DNA of 64,000 nt from positions 1,426,001 to 1,490,000 of the forward strand of contig NZ_CP090145.1 of assembly GCF_023008245.1 (NCBI RefSeq). Reading direction: 5' to 3'. Positions 8,001 to 17,594 of the stretch are shown one piece after another. Origin of the DNA: Flavobacterium sediminilitoris (GTDB lineage Bacteria; Bacteroidota; Bacteroidia; Flavobacteriales; Flavobacteriaceae). The position numbers and the translations under genes were made by a program. The notes beneath the pieces are model-generated. The model saw only the letters and a program-made list of their open reading frames with translations. It was not told the origin of the DNA and made no database searches. Positions within the stretch are counted from its first letter, which is position 1. Each line of letters begins with the position of its first letter.

Positions 8001-10904
8001 ATGAAAAACAGATGGCAAAAAAACCTCGGAATTGTCCTGCTTTTTTCTTCATCATTTTTATCTACAGCTCAGGTTTTAGATAAAAATGTGAAGGAGAAAG
8101 TATATGATGAAAAAGGGCAACCTGCATTGATAATCTTTAATGAGAATTCAAATGTATCAAATGAAGACTTTCAAAGCGTTCTAAAAGAAAATCTTAAACT
8201 AGGAACAGAATTTAATTTTGTAAAAATTAAGGATGAAGTAGATAATTTAGGAATTGTTCATGAAAAGTTTCAACTGTATTACAGCTCTGTAAAAATAGAA
8301 TTTGCAACGTATACAATCCATTCTAATAAGGGGAAAATTATATCAATGAGTGGAGACGTGTATAATGTTAAAACAGTTGATTTAAATCCAATATTGAATA
8401 GTAGTACTGCATTAGAACTTGCCAAAAAAGCAGTAGGAGGAAGTTCTTTTTTATGGGAAGACAAAAAAGAATCATCTTTAATAAATTATACTAAACCTCA
8501 AGGTGAATTGGTATTGCTTCCTGATATGGGAAATATTGGTATTGAAAGAGAAAATGCACAATTAATATTAGCTTATAAATTTGATATTTATTCAACAAAT
8601 CCAGTGAGTAGAGGAGATGTTTATGTTGATGCAAAATCAGGTAAAATTTTATTTTACAATGCAACAATTAAGCATGCAACAAATTTTGGACATGGATCAG
8701 CTCATTTATTTACTAAAAATCATGCATGTATATCAAATGATAATAGTTTTGCTATTACAAAAACACTAGAAACTTTGATTACAGGTACTGCTGCAACAAG
8801 GTATAGTGGAACTAAAAATATTGAGACAACATTAAGTGGCGGAAGTTATATTTTAAAAGATAACACGAGAGGTAATGGTGTTAATACGTACGATATGAAT
8901 ACAGGAACTAATTATGGTTCAGCGGTTAATTTTACGGATAATGATAACAATTGGACAACAGCCGAACATAGCGCAAACAAAGATAATGGAGCATTAGATG
9001 CGCATTGGGGAGCAGAAATGACTTACGATTATTGGAGTTCAAAACACAATAGAAATAGTTTTAATAATTCTGGAGCAGCAATTAATAGTTATGTGCATTA
9101 TAGTTCTAATTATGATAATGCATTTTGGGATGGTTCAAGAATGACTTATGGAGATGGTAGTGGAACCTATTTTGATATATTAACCTCATTAGATGTAGCT
9201 GCTCATGAAATAGGACATGCAGTGTGTACATATACCGCAAATTTAGCTTATCAAAGAGAATCTGGAGCTTTAAATGAAGGGTTTTCAGATATTTGGGGTG
9301 CAACAGTAGAGTTTTATGCAGCGCCTAATAAGCAAACTTGGTTAATTGGGGAAGATATAGAGAGACGTTCTGGTCATGCATCACTTCGTTCAATGAGTAA
9401 TCCTAAAAGTGAAGGACAACCTGATACTTATGGAGGAACCTATTGGAAAAATCCAAACTGTGGAACACCAACACAATCAAATGATTATTGTGGAGTTCAT
9501 ACAAATAGTGGTGTATTAAATCATTGGTTTTACATTTTGGTTCAAGGAAAATCAGGAACTAATGATATTGGAAGTTCATATAATGTTACAGGAATTGGAA
9601 TGGATAAGGCTGCAAACATTGCTTATAGATTAGAGAGTGTATATTTATCGGCTAATTCAACTTTTGCTAACGCACGTACTTATGGTATTCAAGCAGCTAT
9701 AGATTTATATGGAGATGCATCTGCTGAGGTAATTGCAACAACTAATGCTTTTTATGCAGTAGGAGTTGGTTCAGCTTATTCAGGTGGAGGAAACCCAACA
9801 ACATGTTCAACAACAATAACAACTTTTCCTTATTCTGAAGGATTTGAAAATACTTTGGGAGCATGGACACAAGGATCAGGAGATGATTTCGATTGGATAA
9901 TTAATTCAAACGGAACACCATCTACTAATACAGGACCTTCTGGTGCTGCTCAAGGCACATATTATGTATATGTAGAAGCTTCAAGTCCTAATTATTCAAA
10001 CAAATCAACAATATTAAACTCACCTTGTTATGACCTGAGTAGTACTTCTTCAGCGACATTTACTTTTAAATATCACATGTATGGGGTTGCTGGTATGGGA
10101 GGATTAAAATTACAAGCTAGCACTAATGGAACATCATGGACTGATGTTTGGACAAAATCTGGAAATCAAGGAAATTCATGGTTAGATGCTTCAGTTGATT
10201 TAGCTTCTTATGCAGGAGATACGGTTAGGTTAAGATTTGTAGGTTCAACAGGGACAACCTGGCAAGGTGATATTGCAGTAGATGATATTTCATTATCGAC
10301 TGGAATAGTAAATCCTCCAACCTGTACTAATGTAAATGTAAATTTAACTTTTGATAATTATCCTGAAGAAACAAGTTGGCAGATATTAAATTCAGCAAGT
10401 CAAGTAGTAGAATCAGGAGGAACTTATGGTAGTCAAGCTGATGGTTCTTCGTTGACTATTACAAAATGTTTAGCCGCTGGATGTTATACTTTTAAAATTA
10501 ATGATACCTATGGAGATGGAATGTGTTGTTCGTATGGTAATGGGAGCTATACTGTAACATCTGGAGGAACTACTTTAGCTTCTGGGGGAAATTTTGGAGC
10601 AATCCAATCAACAAATTTTTGTGTAGGAACAACAGGTTTAGTTTCAAATATCAATACTGTAACAGAAATTAAACAAGGAATTGATTTTGAAATGTATCCA
10701 AATCCAGTAAAGGGTGATGTTTTAAATGTTATTTCTAATGATGGAATGAAAGATTATAAAGTGTTTAATTTATTTGGGCAACTAGTTTTAGAAGGTCAAA
10801 TTAAAGATAATCAGGTTAATGTATCAAAATTAAGTACAGGAGTTTATGTTATAGAATTAAACACCTACAAAGAGAAAATAACAAATAAGTTTATTAAAGA
10901 GTAA
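8001..10904 (+). CDS. Secreted M4 (thermolysin-like) zinc metalloprotease with T9SS sorting domain
   Basis: A predicted secreted neutral protease of 967 residues. A signal peptide ends near residue 23 (STAQ). An FTP/PepSY-type propeptide (about 30-225) acts as chaperone and inhibitor in this family. The catalytic domain has HEIGH (His402, Glu403, His406) and the third zinc ligand Glu426 in NEGFSD; the 24-residue distance is that of thermolysin. A MAM-like beta domain follows (about 605-775, from YSEGFENTLGAW to GDIAVDDISL). Next comes a Cys-rich repeat domain containing CLAAGCYTF and DTYGDGMCCSYG (about 775-875), then a T9SS type A tail (about 890-967; MYPNPVKG, terminal KFIKE). All catalytic residues are intact. 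It carries its own promoter and is terminated at 10927-10962. Confidence 0.94.
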   Translation: MKNRWQKNLGIVLLFSSSFLSTAQVLDKNVKEKVYDEKGQPALIIFNENSNVSNEDFQSVLKENLKLGTEFNFVKIKDEVDNLGIVHEKFQLYYSSVKIEFATYTIHSNKGKIISMSGDVYNVKTVDLNPILNSSTALELAKKAVGGSSFLWEDKKESSLINYTKPQGELVLLPDMGNIGIERENAQLILAYKFDIYSTNPVSRGDVYVDAKSGKILFYNATIKHATNFGHGSAHLFTKNHACISNDNSFAITKTLETLITGTAATRYSGTKNIETTLSGGSYILKDNTRGNGVNTYDMNTGTNYGSAVNFTDNDNNWTTAEHSANKDNGALDAHWGAEMTYDYWSSKHNRNSFNNSGAAINSYVHYSSNYDNAFWDGSRMTYGDGSGTYFDILTSLDVAAHEIGHAVCTYTANLAYQRESGALNEGFSDIWGATVEFYAAPNKQTWLIGEDIERRSGHASLRSMSNPKSEGQPDTYGGTYWKNPNCGTPTQSNDYCGVHTNSGVLNHWFYILVQGKSGTNDIGSSYNVTGIGMDKAANIAYRLESVYLSANSTFANARTYGIQAAIDLYGDASAEVIATTNAFYAVGVGSAYSGGGNPTTCSTTITTFPYSEGFENTLGAWTQGSGDDFDWIINSNGTPSTNTGPSGAAQGTYYVYVEASSPNYSNKSTILNSPCYDLSSTSSATFTFKYHMYGVAGMGGLKLQASTNGTSWTDVWTKSGNQGNSWLDASVDLASYAGDTVRLRFVGSTGTTWQGDIAVDDISLSTGIVNPPTCTNVNVNLTFDNYPEETSWQILNSASQVVESGGTYGSQADGSSLTITKCLAAGCYTFKINDTYGDGMCCSYGNGSYTVTSGGTTLASGGNFGAIQSTNFCVGTTGLVSNINTVTEIKQGIDFEMYPNPVKGDVLNVISNDGMKDYKVFNLFGQLVLEGQIKDNQVNVSKLSTGVYVIELNTYKEKITNKFIKE

Positions 10905-10926
10905 GTTTTTTGAGTTAAGTTAAGTG

Positions 10927-10962
10927 AAAAAGGCTGTTCTAAATTTTTTAGACAGCCTTTTT
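10927..10962. terminator. Bidirectional terminator between M4 protease and fumarase
   Basis: An A-rich/T-rich stem (AAAAAGGCTGT..CT paired with AG.ACAGCCTTTTT, one bulge) lies between the two convergent stops. Both strands end in a T run, so it can serve both genes. Confidence 0.8.
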
Positions 10963-10986
10963 ATATTATAATCAAACTAAGAATTA

Positions 10987-12588
10987 TTACAGATTGGCAA
11001 AGAAATCATTTCCTTTATCATCAGTGATAATAAAAGCAGGAAAATCTTTAACTGTAATTTTTCGTACAGCTTCCATTCCAAGTTCTTCAAAATCGACTAC
11101 TTCAACTTTTAAAATATTGTCTTTTGCTAAAATTGCCGCAGGACCACCTATAGAACCTAAATAAAATCCACCATATTTAGCACAAGCATTTGTAACTTGT
11201 TGTGATCGATTTCCTTTAGCAAGCATAATCATACTTCCGCCAGCAGCTTGAAATTCATCTACATAAGGGTCCATTCTTCCAGCAGTAGTAGGGCCAAAAC
11301 TTCCAGATGGCATTCCTTCAGGAGTTTTTGCAGGACCAGCATAATATATTGGATGGTTTTTGAAATATTCAGGCATTGGTTTACCAGAATCTAACAATTC
11401 TTTTATTTTGGCATGAGCAATATCGCGAGCTACTATAACTGTTCCATTTAATTTCAAACGAGTTTTAATAGGATATTTTGTTAATTCAGCCAATATTTCT
11501 TTCATTGGTTTATCTAAATCAATAATAACAGGTTCTTCTAAATGAGGAGCAACTTTAGGTAAAAACTGACCTGGATTAGTTTCTAATTGTTCTACAAAGA
11601 TACCCTCTTTAGTAATTTTCCCTTTAATATTTCTGTCAGCAGAACATGATACACCTAATCCTACAGGACAAGAAGCAGCATGACGAGGTAAGCGAATTAC
11701 ACGAACATCATGAGTGAAATATTTTCCTCCAAACTGAGCTCCAATAGCACTTTCTTGACAAATTTTTTGTACTCTTTTTTCCCATTCTAAATCTCTAAAA
11801 GCTTGTCCAGACATATTTCCAGATGTAGGTAAATGATCAAAATAACCTGCAGAAGCTTTTTTTACAGCAGCTAAATTTGCTTCTGCTGAAGTTCCGCCAA
11901 TAACTAAAGCTAAATGGTAAGGAGGACAAGCTGAGGTTCCTAAATCTTTAATTTTTTCACGAATAAACTCGTCCATCGATTTTTCATTCAATAGCGATTT
12001 TGTTTTTTGATATAGAAAAGTTTTATTAGCAGAACCACCACCTTTTGCTAAAAATAAAAACTCATAAGAATTCCCTTTTTTTGCATAAATATCTATTTGA
12101 GCAGGAAGATTTGATCCAGAGTTTTTTTCTTCAAACATGCTAATAGGCACAATCTGAGAATAACGTAAATTTTTCTTTTGATACGTGTTGAAAATTCCTT
12201 TGGATAACCATTCAGCATCATCAACACCAGTATAAACATTTTCTCCTTTTTTTCCCATTACAATAGCAGTTCCTGTATCTTGACAAGAAGGGAGTTCACC
12301 ATCAATTGCTACAGAAGCATTTTGTAATAAATTATAGGCAACAAAACGATCATTATCTGTTGCTTCAGGATCATTTAAAATATTTTGCAAACTTTGTAAA
12401 TGTTTCGTTCTAAGCATAAACGAAACATCATTCATAGCTACTTCAGAAAGAAGTTCTAATCCTTTTGGATCAATTGTTAAAATTTCTCGATCTCCTAGTT
12501 TTTCTACTTTTACAAATTCAGAAGATATTTTTTTGTATTTAGTATCATCTTTTTCAATAAGATAAGGGTCTTGGTATATAAAATCCAT
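10987..12588 (-). CDS. fumA: Class I (iron-sulfur) fumarate hydratase
   Basis: Catalyses fumarate to L-malate in the citric acid cycle, using an oxygen-sensitive [4Fe-4S] cluster. The 533 residues have the alpha-domain motif SCQDTGTA (Cys102), the GGTSAEANL segment (about 231-239) and [13 protein letters not shown] (about 303-315), giving the cluster cysteines expected of class I fumarases. The C-terminal beta domain has [12 protein letters not shown] (about 440). It is full length for the two-domain single-chain form. It is transcribed alone, convergent with the M4 protease. About 200 bases upstream separate it from the divergent LuxR-type regulator, and nothing else is recognised in that gap. 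Confidence 0.95.
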   Translation of the reverse strand: MDFIYQDPYLIEKDDTKYKKISSEFVKVEKLGDREILTIDPKGLELLSEVAMNDVSFMLRTKHLQSLQNILNDPEATDNDRFVAYNLLQNASVAIDGELPSCQDTGTAIVMGKKGENVYTGVDDAEWLSKGIFNTYQKKNLRYSQIVPISMFEEKNSGSNLPAQIDIYAKKGNSYEFLFLAKGGGSANKTFLYQKTKSLLNEKSMDEFIREKIKDLGTSACPPYHLALVIGGTSAEANLAAVKKASAGYFDHLPTSGNMSGQAFRDLEWEKRVQKICQESAIGAQFGGKYFTHDVRVIRLPRHAASCPVGLGVSCSADRNIKGKITKEGIFVEQLETNPGQFLPKVAPHLEEPVIIDLDKPMKEILAELTKYPIKTRLKLNGTVIVARDIAHAKIKELLDSGKPMPEYFKNHPIYYAGPAKTPEGMPSGSFGPTTAGRMDPYVDEFQAAGGSMIMLAKGNRSQQVTNACAKYGGFYLGSIGGPAAILAKDNILKVEVVDFEELGMEAVRKITVKDFPAFIITDDKGNDFFANL

Positions 12589-12788
12589 TGTATTAGTTTT
12601 TAGAAGCGTAAAGTTACGGAATGTTTAAAAATTACGAAGTGATTCTTTTCTGCTTTTCAAATTTTAGGTATATTTTATAATTATTCTAAAGTAAATAGTT
12701 TCAGTTTTATAAAAGGCTAATTATAATTTAATAAAGAAAAGTTAAAAAATATTATTATTTTTATCAAGTCTAAATAAATAAATAAAAA

Positions 12789-13418
12789 ATGAAATCAAAT
12801 ATTATTATTGCAGATAGCCAAAATTTATATAGGATAGGGCTAAAACATGTATTGAAGAAACATTTTAATAGTTTGACAATTACTGAATTGTCAACAAAGA
12901 GAGAATTGATAAAAACCCTTAATAATACAGAAATAGATTATCTTTTTATAGATGTTAATAATGTAATTGATATAGAGAAAAGAGATGTTTTAAATATAAA
13001 TAAATTATTCCCTACGTGTAGAATTATAATTATTACGTGTTTTCACAACGAGTTTGAAGATGAATTTCTGTATAAAAAGGAGATAAGTGGTTATATCTGT
13101 AAGAATAGTCAAGAACAAGTGTTTTATGAAGCATTAATTAAAATACAGAGGAATGATAGATATATATGTAATCAAATTTTAAATAGCGTTTTAGAAAATA
13201 ACCTTGTTAAACAACAGAATGATTGCAATCATTTAACAACTAGGGAAATTGAAATATTAAAATTAATAGCTCAAGGGAAAACAGGAAATCAAATTGCTTC
13301 AATTTTATTTATAAGTGTTCATACTTTTCGTACTCATAGAAAAAATATAATGAAAAAAACTAGTGCAAATTCAACATCTAAGCTTGTTTTATATGCATTA
13401 AAAAGTAGTATTGTTTAA
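12789..13418 (+). CDS. NarL/LuxR-family response-regulator-like transcription factor
   Basis: A 209-residue protein with a CheY-like receiver (1-120) and a LuxR-type helix-turn-helix (about 148-205, LTTREIEILKLIAQGKTGNQIA). In the receiver Asp55 (LFIDVNN) is the likely phosphoacceptor, with Thr83 and Lys105. The usual acidic pair at the N-terminus is reduced to Ala8-Asp9, so metal binding and phosphorylation may be weakened. No kinase gene is adjacent. It lies 137 bases before the siderophore operon on the same strand, which makes it a candidate pathway regulator, but this is only positional inference. It could equally respond to an unlinked kinase. Confidence 0.8.
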   Translation: MKSNIIIADSQNLYRIGLKHVLKKHFNSLTITELSTKRELIKTLNNTEIDYLFIDVNNVIDIEKRDVLNINKLFPTCRIIIITCFHNEFEDEFLYKKEISGYICKNSQEQVFYEALIKIQRNDRYICNQILNSVLENNLVKQQNDCNHLTTREIEILKLIAQGKTGNQIASILFISVHTFRTHRKNIMKKTSANSTSKLVLYALKSSIV

Positions 13419-13487
13419 AAGAATCTACTCCAAAAAAGGTATTTTTAAATACTCTCAATAATCAATTAAATTACCATTATTTTAGTA

Positions 13488-13518
13488 TTTGTTTCTATTT
13501 ATTTTGACTCTAATTTTG
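13488..13518 (+). promoter_or_regulatory. Promoter of the siderophore operon (TTTG-N19-TAATTTTG)
   Basis: A -33 TTTG at 13488-13491 and a -7 TAATTTTG at 13511-13518 with a 19-base spacer fit the Bacteroidota housekeeping promoter very well. It lies 38 bases before the decarboxylase ATG. The 11-bp direct repeat ATTTTGACTCT overlaps the -7 box. Confidence 0.75.
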
Positions 13519-13523
13519 ACTCT
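13501..13523 (+). repeat. Direct repeat ATTTTGACTCT on the siderophore promoter
   Basis: Identical 11-mers at 13501-13511 and 13513-13523, a 12-bp period. They straddle the -7 element, so they could be a regulator-binding site for repression or activation. Which protein binds is unknown. The sequence does not resemble a classical Fur box. Confidence 0.6.
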
Positions 13524-13555
13524 CTTTTTAGAATTAATCTAAATAAAAATAACAA

Positions 13556-15091
13556 ATGAACATTGTCAAGCAAACTAATCAAAACACAAATGAGGCTATA
13601 ATAAGCCAAGATATCTTTAAACAATATGTTTTCTCAAATGAAAAAAGTAGTATTACAAATTATAAAAATAGCATGAAAAAAGCAATTCATGTTATAAGTA
13701 AGCATGTTAAAAAGAGAAAAACTCCTTTTACAGGAACTTCTATTAAAAATATAAAAGAAAGAATTGAAAGTATAAAACTTGAAAATTTTAAAGGACAACA
13801 CTCATTGAATTATGTTTTAGAAGAACTGAAAGAAATTTATTTAAATGATTGTGTTCATTTTCATAATCCTAAATATATAGCACACTTAAATTGCCCTATT
13901 TTAACACCAACACTAGTTGCAGAAGCGTTTATTTCATCTCTTAATTCTTCTATGGATACTTGGGATCAAAGTACAGGAGGCACATTTATTGAACTAAAAT
14001 TAATCGAGTGGACTCTAGGAATTATGGGATATCCAAAAGAAGGAGATGGCATTTTTACAAGTGGTGGAACTCAATCTAACTTAATGGGGCTTTTATTAGC
14101 TAGGGATTATTATATAAAAAACAATTATGATATTGATCCAAAGATGGATGGATTACCTTCCGAAGCTTCAAAATTTAAAATATTATGTTCAGAAGTAAGT
14201 CATTTTAGTTTAAAGAAGAATTTAAGTTTACTTGGATTAGGGCAAAATGCAGTAGTTCCAGTTTCTGTTGATTCTGATTTTAAAATGAATATTACAAAGT
14301 TAGAACAAGCTATAAGAAAACAAAAAGAGCTAGGAAATATACCTATTGCAATTGTAGGAACCGCAGGAACAACAGATTTTGGTTCAATTGATCCATTAAT
14401 AGAGATTTCAAGAATTGCGAAGAAAAATTCTTTATGGTTTCATGTAGATGCAGCTTATGGAGGTGGTTTATTAATAAGTGAGACACATAAAAATAAACTA
14501 AAAGGAATTGAATTGTCTGATTCTGCTACTATAGATTATCACAAAACATTTTATCAACCAGTAAGTTCAAGTGGCTTTTTTATGAGAGATAAGTCATTTG
14601 TAGATTATATAAAATATCATGCAGATTACCTTAATTCTAAAGAACAAGAAGAAGAAGGAATTCCAAATATGGTTAAGAAATCAATACAAACTACTAGACG
14701 TTTTGATGCACTTAAACTATGGTTCACATTAAGAATTATTGGAGTAGAAGGATTAAGTTCATATTTAGAAAAAGCAGTTGAAAATGCTCAGTTCACAGCA
14801 AACTTTTTGAGAGAAAGAAAAGATTTTGAAATGATACACAATCCAGAAATTAGTGCAATTGTTTTTAGATATACTCCATTTTTTGGGAATGATGTTTCTT
14901 ATTGTAATTTAAATAGTTACATAAGAAAAGCAATTTTTAATGAAGGGAAAGCAATTATAACCAGTACTAAAGTAAATGATGAGGTTTTCTTGAAATTCAC
15001 ATTGCTTAATCCGCTTACAACAACTCAGGATATTGAAGAAGTAATAGCACTTATTATTCATCACGGACAACAATATTCTTTAAAAAATTAA
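13556..15091 (+). CDS. PLP-dependent decarboxylase of siderophore biosynthesis (probable lysine or ornithine decarboxylase)
   Basis: First gene of the NIS siderophore operon. It belongs to the group II PLP decarboxylases (fold type I) that include DesA and L-2,4-diaminobutyrate decarboxylase. It most likely makes cadaverine from lysine, or putrescine from ornithine, as the diamine backbone. The 511 residues show GGTQSNLMGLL (about 170-180), the cofactor-stacking HVDAAYGGG (about 297-305) and the Schiff-base lysine in DYHKTFYQP (Lys330). All catalytic residues are present. It is followed five bases later by the N-hydroxylase. The substrate cannot be read from sequence; lysine is favoured because the neighbouring synthetases resemble DesD/BibC-type enzymes. 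Confidence 0.88.
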   Translation: MNIVKQTNQNTNEAIISQDIFKQYVFSNEKSSITNYKNSMKKAIHVISKHVKKRKTPFTGTSIKNIKERIESIKLENFKGQHSLNYVLEELKEIYLNDCVHFHNPKYIAHLNCPILTPTLVAEAFISSLNSSMDTWDQSTGGTFIELKLIEWTLGIMGYPKEGDGIFTSGGTQSNLMGLLLARDYYIKNNYDIDPKMDGLPSEASKFKILCSEVSHFSLKKNLSLLGLGQNAVVPVSVDSDFKMNITKLEQAIRKQKELGNIPIAIVGTAGTTDFGSIDPLIEISRIAKKNSLWFHVDAAYGGGLLISETHKNKLKGIELSDSATIDYHKTFYQPVSSSGFFMRDKSFVDYIKYHADYLNSKEQEEEGIPNMVKKSIQTTRRFDALKLWFTLRIIGVEGLSSYLEKAVENAQFTANFLRERKDFEMIHNPEISAIVFRYTPFFGNDVSYCNLNSYIRKAIFNEGKAIITSTKVNDEVFLKFTLLNPLTTTQDIEEVIALIIHHGQQYSLKN

Positions 15092-15096
15092 TAAAA

Positions 15097-16428
15097 ATGA
15101 AAAATATAACATACGATTTTATAGCCATAGGTGTTGGTCCATTCAATTTAGGACTGGCATGTTTAACACAACCAATTGAAAATTTGAATGGTGTTTTTTT
15201 TGATAAAAATGAATCTTTTAATTGGCATCCAGGAATGTTATTACAAGATACAACATTGCAAATTCCGTTTCTTGCTGATTTAGTTACATTAGCTGACCCA
15301 ACAAGCCCATTTAGCTTTTTAAATTATAGTAAAGAACAAGGGAAAATGTATTCTTTTTATATTAGAGAAAACTTTTTATTATTACGAAACGAATACAATC
15401 AATATTGTCAATGGGCAATAAAAAAATTGCCTAATGTGTTTTTTAGTACTGAAGTCATACAAATAGATTATAATGAATCAGATGCATTATATAGTGTAAC
15501 CACAAAATGCACAAAAACAAACGATATAAAGACTTATAATACTAAAAAGCTCATTCTAGGAACTGGAACATCTCCTCATGTTCCAAAATCATGTGAAATA
15601 CTAAAAGAAAAAGCAATTCATTCTTCTGCATATATTCAAAATAAAGAAGAGTTACAAAAGCAAAAATCAATTACAGTTTTAGGTAGTGGTCAAAGTGCAG
15701 CAGAAGTTTTTAATGATTTACTACAAGAAATAGATGTATATGAATATCAATTAAATTGGATAACACGTTCTCCTCGATTTTTCCCAATGGACTATAGTAA
15801 ATTAACTCTTGAAATGACCTCTCCGGAGTATGTAGACTATTTTTATAATTTACCCGAAAACAAAAGAGAAGAATTGTTAAAAGAACAAAAAATATTGTAT
15901 AAAGGAATTAATAAAGATTTAATAGGGAATATTTTTGATACTATATATAGTAAAAAAGTGATTAAAGAAATAGATGTTAATTTAAGAACAAATTCAGAAT
16001 GTATAAAATCTAATTATAACAAAGAAACAGGAAATTTTGAATTAGAACTTCATCAAATAGAGCAAGATAAAAAATATCGTCATACTACGGAAGCGCTAGT
16101 CTTAGCAACAGGATATAACTATAAGCTTCCAGAATTTCTTAACGGAATTAAAAATAGAATTAAGTGGGATAAAAAAGAACGATTTGCTACTCATAGAAAT
16201 TATAGTATAGATGTAAATGCTAATGAAATATTTGTTCAAAATGCAGAGTTACATACTCATGGTTTTGTTACTCCAGATTTAGGAATGGCATGCTATAGAA
16301 ATTCTTATATCATTAAAGAACTAACAGGAAAAGAATATTATTCTATTGAAAAGCAAATTGCATTTCAACAATTCGGAGTAGAAAAAGAAGAAGTAATCTC
16401 TTCAGAAGTATTTGAATTAATTCTTTAA
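15097..16428 (+). CDS. Flavin-dependent diamine/lysine N-hydroxylase (SidA/IucD/PvdA family)
   Basis: Predicted to N-hydroxylate the diamine (or lysine) with FAD, NADPH and O2, giving the hydroxylamine that becomes the hydroxamate iron ligand. The 443 residues contain the FAD loop GVGPFNLGL (12-20), the NADPH loop GSGQSAAE (from Gly196) and the ATGY motif (337-340) of class B N-hydroxylating monooxygenases. It is cytoplasmic, with five bases before it and seven bases after it within the operon. Full length. A DesB/BibB-like role on cadaverine is inferred from the preceding decarboxylase. Confidence 0.92.
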   Translation: MKNITYDFIAIGVGPFNLGLACLTQPIENLNGVFFDKNESFNWHPGMLLQDTTLQIPFLADLVTLADPTSPFSFLNYSKEQGKMYSFYIRENFLLLRNEYNQYCQWAIKKLPNVFFSTEVIQIDYNESDALYSVTTKCTKTNDIKTYNTKKLILGTGTSPHVPKSCEILKEKAIHSSAYIQNKEELQKQKSITVLGSGQSAAEVFNDLLQEIDVYEYQLNWITRSPRFFPMDYSKLTLEMTSPEYVDYFYNLPENKREELLKEQKILYKGINKDLIGNIFDTIYSKKVIKEIDVNLRTNSECIKSNYNKETGNFELELHQIEQDKKYRHTTEALVLATGYNYKLPEFLNGIKNRIKWDKKERFATHRNYSIDVNANEIFVQNAELHTHGFVTPDLGMACYRNSYIIKELTGKEYYSIEKQIAFQQFGVEKEEVISSEVFELIL

Positions 16429-16435
16429 TAAAGAT

Positions 16436-17551
16436 ATGGAGAAGAAAAGAATAGCAGCTATTGACTTTGCACGAGGAATTAGTGTTTTATTGGTTATCAT
16501 TGTTCACACCATGCTTATATATGGAAGTATTCAAACTCAAACACAAACACTTTTAGGAGAAATTATTTTATGGATGGGAAGAGGAACACCTATGTTTCTT
16601 GTAATAATGGGAATTTCATTTAACCAATCGAGTAGACAACATTTTAGTGCAATATGTAAAAGAGCATTAATAATCCTTTTAATAGGTTATGGATTAAATA
16701 TATTAAAATTTTGGGTGCCAGAATATATTTTTGGAGGACTTCCACAAAGGTTTGTTGAGGCATACGGACTAATATCTCAAACACTTGATTCGGCATTGTT
16801 TTTCTTATGTTTAGGAGATATTTTACAACTTGCAGGAATTACACTTTTTATTATTGCATGTATTAATCATTTTAGTCAGAATAAATGGATTCCTTTGATA
16901 ATAGGACTAATAATTATTTCTCTCTCTAAAGAAATGAGTGGATATAGAATAGGTATTGCAGGAATAGACTATTTATGTGATCTCTTCTTTAGTAATAAAT
17001 TCAATGTTTACTTTCCTGTTTTTCCTTGGAGTTCATTCATTTTAATAGGTGTTTTTTTAGGAAAATGGTACAAAGAACTTAAAGAGAATGAAAACACTTT
17101 TTTTAAAAAAATTGCAATACAAGGAATCGTATTCATTTTAGTAGGTGCAATATTAATTAAGATAAACCCTGAATATCATTTTGGTGATTATTATCACTTA
17201 GGACCAGGTGGAAGCATAGTATTAATGGGTGTAATGTTACTGTTTTTATGGATTTCAAATATCCTTACAATATTAATAGGAGAATATAAGACACTTTTTA
17301 AAGGAATAACTTACTTAAGTAAAAATGTAACTAGTTTGTATGTAATACAATGGATACTTATTAATTGGGGAATGTATGTTTTTGGATTTTGGGAACACAA
17401 TCAGATAACAGTTGCTCTATTAATACCAGTAATGACCTTGTTGACTTTAATGGTAAATGCTGCTTTTTTAAATTGTAAAAACAAACTAACAAATACGAAA
17501 ATATTACGTTTTCAAAAAATAAAACAATCTAAAGCTCAGTTAATCGAATAA
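16436..17551 (+). CDS. Polytopic membrane protein resembling HGSNAT/DUF1624 or acyltransferase-3 enzymes
   Basis: A 371-residue hydrophobic protein with about ten membrane segments. The N-terminus IDFARGISVLLVIIVHT (about 9-25), with Arg, Gly and a membrane-embedded His, followed by WMGRGTPMFLVIMGISF, resembles heparan-alpha-glucosaminide N-acetyltransferase-like (DUF1624) and acyltransferase-3 proteins. Those families move acyl groups across or at the membrane. It lies between the hydroxylase (7 bases) and the GNAT-NIS fusion (43 bases), inside the siderophore operon. It could acylate the siderophore or a precursor, or act as a transporter. None of these is shown. Membrane acyltransferases are not part of the minimal desferrioxamine or bisucaberin pathways. 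Confidence 0.7.
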   Translation: MEKKRIAAIDFARGISVLLVIIVHTMLIYGSIQTQTQTLLGEIILWMGRGTPMFLVIMGISFNQSSRQHFSAICKRALIILLIGYGLNILKFWVPEYIFGGLPQRFVEAYGLISQTLDSALFFLCLGDILQLAGITLFIIACINHFSQNKWIPLIIGLIIISLSKEMSGYRIGIAGIDYLCDLFFSNKFNVYFPVFPWSSFILIGVFLGKWYKELKENENTFFKKIAIQGIVFILVGAILIKINPEYHFGDYYHLGPGGSIVLMGVMLLFLWISNILTILIGEYKTLFKGITYLSKNVTSLYVIQWILINWGMYVFGFWEHNQITVALLIPVMTLLTLMVNAAFLNCKNKLTNTKILRFQKIKQSKAQLIE

Positions 17552-17594
17552 TTGAAGAAATAGTAAAATCATATATTATTAAAACAATATAAAA

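Noticed and set aside
12589..12788. Possible riboswitch or small gene between fumarase and the LuxR-type regulator
   Set aside because: The 200 bases are AT-rich, with no hairpin series, no frame and no recognised motif.
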